NCBI GenBank assembly: GCA_030690705.1
Contig: JAUYGE010000060.1
Location: 1-11,541 of the forward strand
Direction of reading: 5' to 3'
Origin: Dehalococcoidia bacterium
GTDB lineage: Bacteria > Chloroflexota > Dehalococcoidia > JAENJB01
DNA length: 11,541 bases
Positions 1 through 6,543 of this stretch are shown in pieces (positions within the stretch are counted from its first letter, which is position 1; every line of letters starts with the position of its first letter). Under the pieces are notes generated by a model, which was not told where the DNA came from, did no database searches, and saw only the letters and a program-made list of their open reading frames with translations. Both the position numbers and the translations under genes were made by a program.

Positions 1-1
1 G

Positions 2-772
2 CGCTGGGGCGCCGCCTTTGCCGGAGTGATGTTCCTGCTGATCGGCGTGCCGCTTTCATTGACCATCCGCCGCTCGCCGGAGAGCATGGGTCTACTGCCG
101 GACGGCGACATTCCGTCCGCGTCGGTGAAAGACCAAAAAAATGAACCCGAACGGCGCGCGCCCGTCGAGGTGGACGTAACCACCGGCGAGGCGTTCCGCT
201 CTTTCACTTTTTGGACCCTGGTGCTCGGCAACGCGGTTCGCAATATGTCGTATCACGCGATCGCGACCCATTTCGTGCCGCTCATGGTGTGGAAAGGAAT
301 GAGCCAGCCACAGGCCGCTTTCTTGCTCAGCTCCTTCGCCTTTCTTGGCATGACGAGCACACTGCTCCTGGGCTGGTTCGCCGATCGGGTGAACAAGCCG
401 CGCCTGGTGGCGGGGATTCTCTTCGTAGCGGCAGGCGGTATGCTACTGCCGGTCTTCGGCAGCTCGATGTGACTGCTCCTACTCTTCGCCTTGCTCTTCA
501 CCGCGGTCGAGTCCACCTACGCCATCGGCTGGGCGGTGGTCGGCGACTTCTTCGGCCGCAAACACTTCGCCAAGATCCGCGGCTACATGAGCTTCTTTTA
601 CATGTGGGGCGGCGTCGCCGGTCCGGTGATCGCCGGCGCGATTTACGACCGCTGGCAAACCTACGAGCCGATGCTCTGGGCGCTGGTGCTGCTTTTCGCG
701 CTCTCAGGAGCTATCTTCGGTATGCTGATCAAGCCGTGGGAAAAAACTCGCGCAGATGACACCAAGAATTGA
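2..772 (+). pseudogene. MFS transporter, 5'-partial, interrupted by in-frame TGA
   Basis: This is the C-terminal part of a major facilitator superfamily permease of the oxalate/formate antiporter-like kind, an inner-membrane secondary transporter whose substrate cannot be read from sequence. The reading frame is open from base 2 and the upstream part lies outside the window. Visible are one membrane helix at the start, a charged cytoplasmic central loop (about bases 80-200), then hydrophobic helices including the MFS-type loop GWFADRVNKPR. A TGA at 470-472 stops the frame after LPVFGSSM. The same frame then continues without shift through five more helices (LLLLFALLFTAVEST, then AVVGDFFGRKHFAK) to the stop at 770-772. 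The hydrophobic context suggests the TGA was TGG (Trp). Either the gene is dead by one nonsense mutation or the base is a sequencing error; recoding is less likely. The family call is solid, the specificity unknown. Confidence 0.78.
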
Positions 773-776
773 CAAT

Positions 777-790
777 GACGTCTAGACGTC
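777..790. promoter_or_regulatory. Perfect 14-bp palindrome upstream of methyltransferase
   Basis: GACGTCTAGACGTC is its own reverse complement and ends 15 bases before the methyltransferase ATG, in the 33-base gap after the MFS gene. A looser TGACG/CGTCA pair (776-780 and 795-799) surrounds it. It could be an operator, for example for autorepression by the winged-helix domain of the methyltransferase, or a site methylated by the enzyme. The palindrome is seen directly; the role is inferred. Confidence 0.4.
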
Positions 791-805
791 GTAGCGTCAC
801 CCTCA

Positions 806-1978
806 ATGGCGGCTGAGCGAAAACGCCGAGCTAATGCACGTCGGCGACCGGGCGAGGTGCGCGACGCCATCGTCACTATCTTGTCGAGCAAGCCACGCGG
901 CGCATCCGTCAGTGAAATCCACGGCGCGGTCAGTGAATTGCTCGGCACCGCGGCCGCCTCCAGCGTCCGTTCCTATCTTCGACTCAACTCCAGTTCGCTC
1001 TTTCGTCGTCAGGACCGCGGCAAATACATGATCCGTGAAGCTCCGGCTGAAGCCTACGGATTAAAAGCAAGGCGGCGGCGGCCGTCGAGATCTTTTGTCT
1101 TCGGCAGGACAAAACTTATTGAGGCTAACTGCTTCGAATGGTTGCGAGAACAGCCTGAGAACTCGATCCATGCGGTGGTGACCGATCCCCCGTACGGCTT
1201 GGTCGAATACAGTCCGCAGCAACAGGAAAAACTTTACAAGGGCAAGGGCGGAGTCTGGCGGATTCCACCGGCGTTCGATGGTGCGAAGCGGTCACCTCTG
1301 CCGCGCTTCACGGTCTTATCCCCGCGGGACGTGGACGAGCTGGCGCGGTTCTTTCTTAACTGGGGTCGCGCGCTGCTTCCGGTCCTCGTCCCCGGCGCGA
1401 ACGTTGTCATCGCCAGCAACCCGCTCCTGTCGTACGTTGTATCAGGCGCGCTGGCACGCGCCGGATTGGAACGACGCGGAGAAATCGTACGCCTGGTCAT
1501 GACGATGCGTGGCGGCGATCGACCGAAACATGCGCACGAGGAGTTTTCCGGCGTGAGCGTCATGCCGCGTTCGATGTGGGAACCTTGGATTGTTTTTCGC
1601 AAGCAGATCGAAGGACGCGTGCAAGACAATCTTCGCAAGTGGAAGACGGGTGGCTTCAGGCGGCCGTCCGCCGACCGGCCTTTTGGCGACGTAATCCCAT
1701 CATCGCCGACGCATAAATCCGAGCGTACCTTAGCGCCACATCCAAGTCTCAAACCCCAAGCTTTTTTGCGCGCGCTCCTGCGCGGCATTCTCCCACTCGG
1801 GGAAGGCATCGTGCTAGATCCCTTCGCTGGGTCGGGTTCCACGTTGGCGGCGGCGGAAGCAGTCGGATACGAAAGCTTGGGGATCGAAAAAGACTCCCGG
1901 TATTTCGAGATCGCCGCCAAGGCGATCCCGAAACTCGCCGCGTTTAAAAACGGCGGCAATCACTCCTTCAACCTATAA
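806..1978 (+). CDS. Site-specific DNA methyltransferase with N-terminal winged-helix domain
   Basis: A 390-aa SAM-dependent DNA amino-methyltransferase, probably the protective half of a type II restriction-modification system. The catalytic motif IV is DPPY at residues 127-130, before the SAM-binding motif FAGSGS at 340-345, followed by GIEKD at 359-363. This order is that of the beta class, and DPPY favours N6-adenine over N4-cytosine. HPSLKP at 312-317 precedes motif I, as is common in the family. Residues about 15-77 resemble a HARE-HTH/winged-helix domain (AIVTILSSKPRGASVSEIH, then a basic wing ending RGKYMI), a fused DNA-binding module not needed for catalysis. The ATG at 806 has no convincing Shine-Dalgarno sequence but is the only Met near the domain start. 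The stop overlaps the 3' end of the opposite-strand endonuclease gene. Recognition sequence unknown. Confidence 0.88.
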   Translation: MAAERKRRANARRRPGEVRDAIVTILSSKPRGASVSEIHGAVSELLGTAAASSVRSYLRLNSSSLFRRQDRGKYMIREAPAEAYGLKARRRRPSRSFVFGRTKLIEANCFEWLREQPENSIHAVVTDPPYGLVEYSPQQQEKLYKGKGGVWRIPPAFDGAKRSPLPRFTVLSPRDVDELARFFLNWGRALLPVLVPGANVVIASNPLLSYVVSGALARAGLERRGEIVRLVMTMRGGDRPKHAHEEFSGVSVMPRSMWEPWIVFRKQIEGRVQDNLRKWKTGGFRRPSADRPFGDVIPSSPTHKSERTLAPHPSLKPQAFLRALLRGILPLGEGIVLDPFAGSGSTLAAAEAVGYESLGIEKDSRYFEIAAKAIPKLAAFKNGGNHSFNL

Positions 1979-2568
1979 ACCCAGTTCTGACGCAGCTTCT
2001 CGATCCCCTCGCGGTGAAGCGTCGCGGTTCGTGTTCCAAGTTCTCCTCGTAGATTCTTGCGGAAGTCCCGCGTCGACACATGTCCCAGGTAAACCTCTGT
2101 GAAGCTCATCGGTTGCCGTTCCCGCGCCGGTTCGGTTTCGTTGTCAACCGTGTACACGAACACGCACATCCATTGGTCCCGCGCACCGTGGGTATCGACA
2201 GCGCCGCCAGCTTTCCTCGTTGTCTTTATTTCAACGCCTTGCGATCCGGCTTTCACACTGTTGTCAGGGTACGCACCGCGAACAACCAGGTCCGGATGCC
2301 CGTTGAAATAACGGTTTTCAGTTAACGTTCTTGAATGCTTGGCTAGACTCGCCGTCAACATGTCCGAAAGAACGCCAGACATGATCGCCGGTCGAAGCAT
2401 GTCATCCAGCCGCTCGAGCCCGCGTTCGACGAGATTGACGTTTACGTCATGAAAGAAGTCATAGACGTCCTGCATGGTCATCGCGAAATCCTTGAGCCGA
2501 AGCTCAAATGGAAGATCTGCCTTGCAGTTGAATTTCGCATCTTCAACTTCGTTACGTCGGATAGTCAT
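1960..2568 (-). CDS. Probable type II restriction endonuclease (PD-(D/E)XK fold)
   Basis: A 202-aa protein with no family I recognise by name. Residues 92-115 read PD then, after a short variable stretch, VEIKTT (D93, E113, K115), which is the metal-binding core of PD-(D/E)XK nucleases. The region before it is helical (DVYDFFHDVNVNLVERGLERLDDML); after it comes a beta-rich stretch (DQWMCVFVYTVD). Its size and position, end to end with a DNA methyltransferase, make a cognate restriction enzyme the best reading. It is transcribed towards the methyltransferase, and the two coding regions share bases 1960-1978. The ATG at 2568 is taken as start; later Met codons at residues 30 and 32 are possible. 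The nuclease core is seen, the cognate-pair role is inferred. Confidence 0.68.
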   Translation of the reverse strand: MTIRRNEVEDAKFNCKADLPFELRLKDFAMTMQDVYDFFHDVNVNLVERGLERLDDMLRPAIMSGVLSDMLTASLAKHSRTLTENRYFNGHPDLVVRGAYPDNSVKAGSQGVEIKTTRKAGGAVDTHGARDQWMCVFVYTVDNETEPARERQPMSFTEVYLGHVSTRDFRKNLRGELGTRTATLHREGIEKLRQNWVYRLKE

Positions 2569-2654
2569 CGATAAAACGTATCGTTCTGCCTTGGTGAAAG
2601 GAGCCTCATGTTAGCAAATCAACCTTTGGCTGAGAAGAGTTTCCCAGTTGAAAC

Positions 2655-3158
2655 TCACTGGCAGCCTCCGTTGGCTGGCTTCGCCAAATCTACCCAGAAC
2701 CGCTGGACGATTTCGTTTCGCTCCTCGATAAACTCTTCGGAGTCGAGCACTCCTCCATTCTTCAATATAACGCGAGCCGATGCGACGTTTTCTTTGCCGC
2801 AGGTGAGAAGTACGCGACGGAGTCCAATGGCTCCGGCTTTTTCCAGAGTCAGCTTGAGCAGCAGAGACGCATAGCCTCTTCCTCTTCGAGAAGGCCGAAC
2901 ACCGTAGCCGATACTCCCTCCTTCTCGTTGTAAACCCGGCGTAAGCGCGTGGCGAAGATTCGAAACGCCGACCACTTCTTGTTCATCGGTCACCAACCAG
3001 AACGTGGAATGCGGAACGAAGCCTTCCGGAATTCCAATACCGCGCGAGTTGTTTTCCAGCCTTTCGATCAGGGCGCCGAAGTCGTCGCAAGGGTAGCTGA
3101 GAGTAAACGGCACCAATGGCTCGTTGTTCGCCAGGAATTCCTGGACCAGACTGACGTA
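2655..3158 (-). pseudogene. GNAT N-acetyltransferase, 5' end separated by IS insertion
   Basis: This is the main part of a GCN5-related N-acetyltransferase gene. The acetyl-CoA-binding motif A is clear: GYGVRPSRRGRGYASLLL, with the R-x-x-G-x-G signature. It is followed by the motif-B-like LLTCGKENVASARVILKNGG and a C-terminal IQRF-like strand (EIVQRFWVDL). Reading upstream on the minus strand, the frame stays open to 3158 (YVSLVQEFLANNEP before LVPFTL) and then runs into the terminal inverted repeat of the IS. The last six codons of the N-terminus lie on the other side of the IS (5003-5020). Joining 3158 to 5003 gives one frame of 173 codons starting MDLQLTYVSLV, a normal GNAT length. As it stands, only a weak TTG (3116) could start translation, so the gene is probably inactive. 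The substrate is unknown. Confidence 0.85.
3152..3158. repeat. Target-site duplication, left copy
   Basis: TGACGTA here equals TGACGTA at 4996-5002. Because the outermost base of the inverted repeats is part of both matches, the true duplication is either GACGT (5 bp) or TGACGTA (7 bp). Confidence 0.82.
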
Positions 3159-3177
3159 CTCAAGACTACCGAGTTCT
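3158..3177 (+). repeat. Left terminal inverted repeat of the IS
   Basis: ACTCAAGACTACCGAGTTCT is the exact reverse complement of 4977-4996. The match stops abruptly at 3178. The preceding base run GACGT (3153-3157) is repeated right after the other end. Confidence 0.92.
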
Positions 3178-3198
3178 CACTAATGTGACACACTCCTT

Positions 3199-3513
3199 TC
3201 ACTGCTTTTTATCCATTTTCATCCTGAGCTGCGATCGTTCAATCGAGAGAGTGATGAATCGGTCGATGAGCTTTCTGAAGCGCTTGAAATGGGATATCTC
3301 GGCCTTGACATGGGCTACGAAGGCATCGCGGATATACTGGGTATGCCCCTTACCCCGGTGGGTGTAGCTCAGATGCCAATACGCCCCGTACTTATTCTTG
3401 GTCTTTCGAGCCTGTTTACTCAGTGAGCCTGGCCTCATCGGTCCGATTTCTCCAATCTCCCGTATTATTCCATGAATCGCCTCTTGCAACCGTTCGAGTT
3501 TGCTTTTAGACAT
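3199..3513 (-). CDS. IS passenger protein, DUF6788-like
   Basis: A 104-aa basic protein starting MSKSKLERLQEAIHGIIRE. The pattern matches what I remember of the DUF6788 family: an N-terminal helix, then IGPMRPGSLSKQ, a short basic stretch, YGAYWHLSYTHRGKGHTQYI, and a C-terminal helix (ISHFKRFRKLIDRFITLSIERSQLRM). Those proteins are often found beside transposases; their role is not established. Most family members I recall have a cysteine cluster (C-x4-C-x-C) after SLSKQ; here it is replaced by a short Lys/Arg stretch (ARKTKNK), so a metal-binding site seems lost. The frame is open upstream to 3672, but the ATG at 3513 matches the family start and lies beside the promoter; the upstream part reads across the transposase start and is a shadow. 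Stop is 21 bases inside the left inverted repeat. Confidence 0.68.
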   Translation of the reverse strand: MSKSKLERLQEAIHGIIREIGEIGPMRPGSLSKQARKTKNKYGAYWHLSYTHRGKGHTQYIRDAFVAHVKAEISHFKRFRKLIDRFITLSIERSQLRMKMDKKQ

Positions 3514-3514
3514 G

Positions 3515-3538
3515 TATGTATCATTATAATAATACATA
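3515..3538. promoter_or_regulatory. Bidirectional AT-rich palindromic promoter of the IS
   Basis: TATGTAT (3515-3521) and ATACATA (3532-3538) form a 7-bp inverted repeat around the palindrome ATTATAAT (3523-3530). This gives a consensus TATAAT -10 box on the plus strand (3525-3530) and on the minus strand (3523-3528), in a very AT-rich island between the two divergent IS genes. -35 boxes are weak. The symmetry also suits an operator binding a dimeric repressor. On the minus strand the expected start of transcription is within a few bases of the passenger ATG, so that message may be nearly leaderless. Confidence 0.55.
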
Positions 3539-3566
3539 TTCGGAGTCAAGAGCAAAGGAGGCGTGA

Positions 3567-4973
3567 ATGCGGATTTGGACGCAGTGGTGGTCTTGGGTGG
3601 AGCCGTTGCGGGCAGCCTGTTCGAGGTCGCGGAGCTTTCTGTGGCTGTTGGCGGCGCTCGCGGGGATTTCAATCCGGAGTGATCTTCTCGGTGTGACCAG
3701 CATTGTTCGAGCGCTGGGGTTGAGCGGGTACTGCTATGACCGGCTGCTGGACTTCTTTCACTCCAAGGCGGTCGACCCTGATGCCTTATGCCGATGCTGG
3801 GTCAAGACCGTCTTTGCGCGGATGGCGGGCATTTATCGAGTCAACGGCCGGCCGGTGCTTTTGGGCGATGGCATCAAGATCCCCAAGCGTGGCCACAAGA
3901 TGCCCGCCGTCAAGTTGCTTCATCAGGTCTCGGACAGTAATACCAAACCCGAATACATCATGGGGCATTCCATTCAGGCCGTCTCAGTGTTGGTGTCGGC
4001 GGCATCATCGTTTTTCGCCGTTCCTCTGTCCGCGCGCATTCACGAAGGGCTGGTGTTCACCAACCGTGACCAGCGCACTCTCCCCAACAAATTCCTCTCT
4101 CTGGTCGAGGCTCTCGGGATTGCCGAGCCGGTCTACCTCGTCGCCGACGCTTATTACGCCTGCCATACGATGGCCTTGGGACTGATCCAAGCCGGCAGCC
4201 ACTTGATCTCCCGGCTGCGCAAAAACTCCGTCGCCTTCGAGCCCATACCCCCGACTGAGGCCAAATCTAGGCGCGGCCGTCCCAAGTTGTATGGATGCAA
4301 GGTCCGCCTGTTCACCCTGTTTGAAACATCCGATGACCGCTGGATCACGGTTTCAAGCCCCGTCTACGGCGAGAAGGACGTCTTGATCCGTTATCTCTGT
4401 GTGGATCTGCTGTGGAGACCGATCCGCCGCCTGGCCCGCTTCGTACTGGTGGAACACCCGGACCGCGGACGCATCATCTTGCTGTGCACGGACCTCAGTC
4501 TGAACCCGATCGAGATCATCCGGCTCTACGCCCTGCGCTTCAAAATCGAGCTTTCCTTCAAGCAGGCCGTTCGCACGCTTGGCGCCTACGCCTACCACTT
4601 CTGGATGAGGGCCATGGACGAGATCGGCTCCCGCTCTGGCGATCAATATCTCCACCGCAAGACAGACCAGTACCGCGACGCCATCCGGCGCAAGCTGGCC
4701 GCCTACCATCGCTACATCCAGATTGCTCTGATCTCGCTGGGTGTCCTTCAATGCATCGCCACCACTACCCCCGCCCTCGTTTGGTCCAGCTTCGGCTCCT
4801 GGCTTTGCACCATCAGACCCGGAATTCCCCCATCGGAACTGGTCGTGATGATTGCTCTGCGAAATTCACTCCCGGATTTTCTCATCGCTTCCGGTCCAGG
4901 CCACTTGTTGAGAAAATTCCTGCGTGACCGTCTCGATCTAAACAGGGCTGAAGGGTTCCGCCTGGCAGGTTAA
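3567..4973 (+). CDS. DDE transposase (IS4-like superfamily)
   Basis: A 468-aa transposase that would cut and rejoin the ends of the surrounding IS. The RNase H-fold catalytic triad is visible: D101 in LLGDGIKIPK, D194 in LVADAYYA, and E328 in YALRFKIELSFK. The last motif has the Y-x2-R-x3-E arrangement of the IS4-type YREK signature (Y321, R324, E328), though Lys at the usual last position is not present. Between the second D and E is a long insertion (about residues 205-310) of beta-strand character, as in IS4-type enzymes. The ATG at 3567 has a strong AAAGGAGG (3554-3561) five bases upstream, which decides the start. The C-terminus ends 3 bases before the inverted repeat. All features look intact. 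Family-level assignment to a named IS group is uncertain. Confidence 0.88.
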   Translation: MRIWTQWWSWVEPLRAACSRSRSFLWLLAALAGISIRSDLLGVTSIVRALGLSGYCYDRLLDFFHSKAVDPDALCRCWVKTVFARMAGIYRVNGRPVLLGDGIKIPKRGHKMPAVKLLHQVSDSNTKPEYIMGHSIQAVSVLVSAASSFFAVPLSARIHEGLVFTNRDQRTLPNKFLSLVEALGIAEPVYLVADAYYACHTMALGLIQAGSHLISRLRKNSVAFEPIPPTEAKSRRGRPKLYGCKVRLFTLFETSDDRWITVSSPVYGEKDVLIRYLCVDLLWRPIRRLARFVLVEHPDRGRIILLCTDLSLNPIEIIRLYALRFKIELSFKQAVRTLGAYAYHFWMRAMDEIGSRSGDQYLHRKTDQYRDAIRRKLAAYHRYIQIALISLGVLQCIATTTPALVWSSFGSWLCTIRPGIPPSELVVMIALRNSLPDFLIASGPGHLLRKFLRDRLDLNRAEGFRLAG

Positions 4974-4976
4974 CCA

Positions 4977-4996
4977 AGAACTCGGTAGTCTTGAGT
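4977..4996 (-). repeat. Right terminal inverted repeat of the IS
   Basis: AGAACTCGGTAGTCTTGAGT pairs perfectly with the left repeat. It starts 3 bases after the transposase stop codon and is followed by the second GACGT copy. Confidence 0.92.
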
Positions 4997-5002
4997 GACG
5001 TA
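4996..5002. repeat. Target-site duplication, right copy
   Basis: Second copy of TGACGTA (or GACGT at 4997-5001). Removing one copy and the IS rebuilds both the GNAT frame and an uninterrupted palindrome, CTGACGTACGTCAG, at the insertion site. Confidence 0.82.
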
Positions 5003-5020
5003 CGTCAGCTGTAAATCCAT
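5003..5020 (-). pseudogene. N-terminal six codons of the disrupted GNAT gene
   Basis: Read on the minus strand from the ATG at 5020, these bases encode MDLQLT, which joins in frame to YVSLVQEF at 3158 once the IS and one target-duplication copy are removed. The native start was therefore about 1.84 kb from the rest of the gene. There is no strong Shine-Dalgarno sequence upstream. Bases 5021-5186 would have held the original promoter of this gene and the start region of the divergent membrane-protein gene; I see no clear -35/-10 pair there. Confidence 0.75.
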
Positions 5021-5192
5021 GCGAGGTTCGACGAGAAAGACGCGAATCTCCATAACGGCCTATCCTCAGACCGGACTATCTCACTTGTCGCATGCCATTT
5101 ACAATTATCGAGCGCCGGATCATAATTGGTCTCTTGAAATCTTTTGGCTGGGTCAACAGAATGAGACCGACGTTAAGGCCAAGTGATTGTTT

Positions 5193-5639
5193 ATGCCCGA
5201 CCGCAGAAATCCCCTTTTAGCTCTCGCGCTTTCGGCCATCGCACCAGGCTTAGGGCAGCTCTATAACAAGGAAACCAGAAAGGGCTTGGTGATCATCGGC
5301 TCTTGTTTGGGCCTGGGCCTGCTCATCTACTGGCAGTCCGGATTAAACAGAATCACCTTCGCCCTCGCTTTGCTGCTCGTTTGGATCAGCGCCATCGCCG
5401 AAGCCTACAAATCCGCCCAGGCTTCCGGTCAGCCGCCGGATTTTTACTACCGAAAGGCCTACGTCGTTTCCTTGTTGCTGCTCATCGGTCCTTTCGCATT
5501 ACCATTGCTTTGGCGAAGTCCGCATTTTTCACGGACCGCCCGTTGGGTCTGGATAGTGGTCGTCGTCGGCGCGACGCTGCTATTTTTCTTGACTCCACAC
5601 CTAACGAGTTGGACTCTACGGCGCCTATCGCCGGAATGA
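5193..5639 (+). CDS. Small integral membrane protein with TM2/DUF5683-like motif
   Basis: A 148-aa membrane protein. The N-terminal ALSAIAPGLGQLYNKETRKGL is the helix-plus-loop typical of TM2 or DUF5683-like domains (PGLGQLYN is the hallmark). It is followed by hydrophobic segments around residues 30-45, 50-66, 88-105 and 116-132, so about four to five membrane spans in all. There are no catalytic motifs and no function can be given. The ATG at 5193 is chosen; a TTG at 5187 is possible and has the better-spaced AAGG (5175-5178). The gene is divergent from the disrupted GNAT gene and its 3' end overlaps the convergent peptidase-like gene by 15 bases, with no terminator hairpin visible between them. 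Confidence 0.75.
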   Translation: MPDRRNPLLALALSAIAPGLGQLYNKETRKGLVIIGSCLGLGLLIYWQSGLNRITFALALLLVWISAIAEAYKSAQASGQPPDFYYRKAYVVSLLLLIGPFALPLLWRSPHFSRTARWVWIVVVVGATLLFFLTPHLTSWTLRRLSPE

Positions 5640-6149
5640 TGCGGCTTCAATGCTATCGATGGCCTTCAACAAGATTCGCTTTGCCTTCCTTGAATCGTAG
5701 TCGTACGGAATGTGGATGAAGCCGAAACGCACTGGCTCCCGGCGGCGCTTTAGATAATCGAGGATCACGTACATGGAGTAATTGCACACGTAGTCGCCGG
5801 CGTTTAGAGAAAATCTCGCCTGCGAACCGAGTCCCAATCTCAGACTGGTGGGAAGTCGCCTGGAGCCGCCGCGAACAATCGGCTTTGGCTTCTCGCCCTT
5901 GTCGTTGCGCCGCTTATTTACCGCCCGCCGCTCGATTCTCAAACGCCGGCCGCGGGAGCATTGGCCCAGGCCCAAAATGACTTCGGGATCGTGCTTCCTG
6001 ACGGCATCGATGAACTGACGCCGGTGAAATCTTACCGGGAAGATAATTTTGGCAAGCTGCCGCTGCCTCGGCATCCGGCGGATGATTTTTTCCGTTACGT
6101 TTTCTTTAAAACTCCGGTAGACGCCGAAGCCGTAGACGAGTATACGCAT
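5625..6149 (-). CDS. Pyroglutamyl-peptidase I-like protein (peptidase family C15)
   Basis: A 174-aa protein with the hallmarks of cytosolic pyroglutamyl peptidase, which removes N-terminal pyroglutamate from peptides. The N-terminus MRILVYGFGVYRSFKENVT corresponds to the family's TGFEPFGG strand and loop. LGLGQCSRGRRLRIERRAVN carries the catalytic Glu (E73), GDYVCNYSMY the nucleophile Cys (C122), and FGFIHIPY the His (H146), so the triad is kept. It is shorter than most family members (around 200-215 aa), and the GGF-type loop at the start is altered (GVYRS), so substrate preference may differ. The ATG at 6149 is chosen because it gives the family start; the frame is open to 6236, but that would overlap the upstream cupin gene. 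Last gene of the leftward cluster, 40 bases after the cupin stop. Confidence 0.75.
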   Translation of the reverse strand: MRILVYGFGVYRSFKENVTEKIIRRMPRQRQLAKIIFPVRFHRRQFIDAVRKHDPEVILGLGQCSRGRRLRIERRAVNKRRNDKGEKPKPIVRGGSRRLPTSLRLGLGSQARFSLNAGDYVCNYSMYVILDYLKRRREPVRFGFIHIPYDYDSRKAKRILLKAIDSIEAASFRR

Positions 6150-6189
6150 GGGTATGGTGCCAATTGAGACGAACCGTTCGCTCACTCCG

Positions 6190-6519
6190 TCATGGTTGCG
6201 GCTTAACGTGCACGGCAAGCCAACTCGTCTCGGCATCCGTTTCGCTGACCCGGTGCCTTACATGGCTCGCAATCGTCACATGATCGCCCGCGCGCATCGC
6301 CACAGCCTCGCCGTCGGTGAATTCCAACGTCGCCTGTCCGCGCAAGACCATTACCCACTCGTCCTCGGGCTGATCATACCAAAAACCCGCCGGGCTGCGG
6401 TGCGCATTCGAGACGATGCGCGCGACGCGCACATTCGCGTTCTCGAACAAAGTCAAGCATTGTTCGAGTCCAGGTGGCGCAGTCGCGCCGGTGAATAGGT
6501 TGCGAATCGTTATCGTCAT
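6190..6519 (-). CDS. Cupin-domain protein
   Basis: A 109-aa single-domain cupin. Motif 1 is degenerate: the usual HxH is replaced by YDQ (FWYDQPEDEWVMVLRG), while the Glu and the closing Gly remain. Motif 2 keeps its His (AGDHVTIASHVRHRV). This pattern occurs in a common small cupin family of unknown function; metal binding is possible but not certain. The ATG at 6519 has GGGAG eight bases upstream; a TTG three bases earlier is an alternative. It follows the epimerase-like gene by 24 bases on the same strand, which suggests cotranscription. Confidence 0.82.
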   Translation of the reverse strand: MTITIRNLFTGATAPPGLEQCLTLFENANVRVARIVSNAHRSPAGFWYDQPEDEWVMVLRGQATLEFTDGEAVAMRAGDHVTIASHVRHRVSETDAETSWLAVHVKPQP

Positions 6520-6543
6520 CAATAATTCTCCCGTTTCGAACGC

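Larger units (their letters stand above)
3158..4996. mobile_element. Complete insertion sequence, about 1.84 kb, DDE transposase plus passenger gene
   Basis: The element is bounded by perfect 20-bp inverted repeats (3158-3177 and 4977-4996) and flanked by GACGT direct repeats (5-bp duplication; if the repeats are counted as 19 bp the duplication becomes TGACGTA, 7 bp). It carries a transposase (+) and a divergently transcribed passenger gene (-) from a central AT-rich promoter. It is compact: the transposase stop is 3 bases from the right repeat. It sits inside a GNAT gene. The transposase is of the IS4-like DDE superfamily; I do not recognise the named IS. Ends, repeats and coding potential all look intact, so it may be active or recently arrived. 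Confidence 0.9.

Noticed and set aside
211..759. 182-codon + strand frame inside the MFS gene
   Set aside because: Arg/His/Leu-rich translation typical of a shifted frame in GC-rich coding DNA; the MFS frame has clear membrane helices.
1234..1959. 241-codon minus-strand frame opposite the methyltransferase
   Set aside because: No domain; it is antisense to a gene with all methyltransferase motifs.
3514..3672. N-terminal extension of the IS passenger protein
   Set aside because: Low-complexity Pro/Thr/Ser translation crossing the promoter and the transposase start; the family pattern begins at the ATG at 3513.
4412..4927. 171-codon + strand frame inside the transposase
   Set aside because: Proline/histidine-rich shadow; the transposase frame has the DDE motifs over the same span.
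4995..5186. Small + strand open frame after the IS
   Set aside because: Starts within the IS inverted repeat, has no recognisable domain or ribosome site, and covers the former GNAT 5' end and its upstream region.
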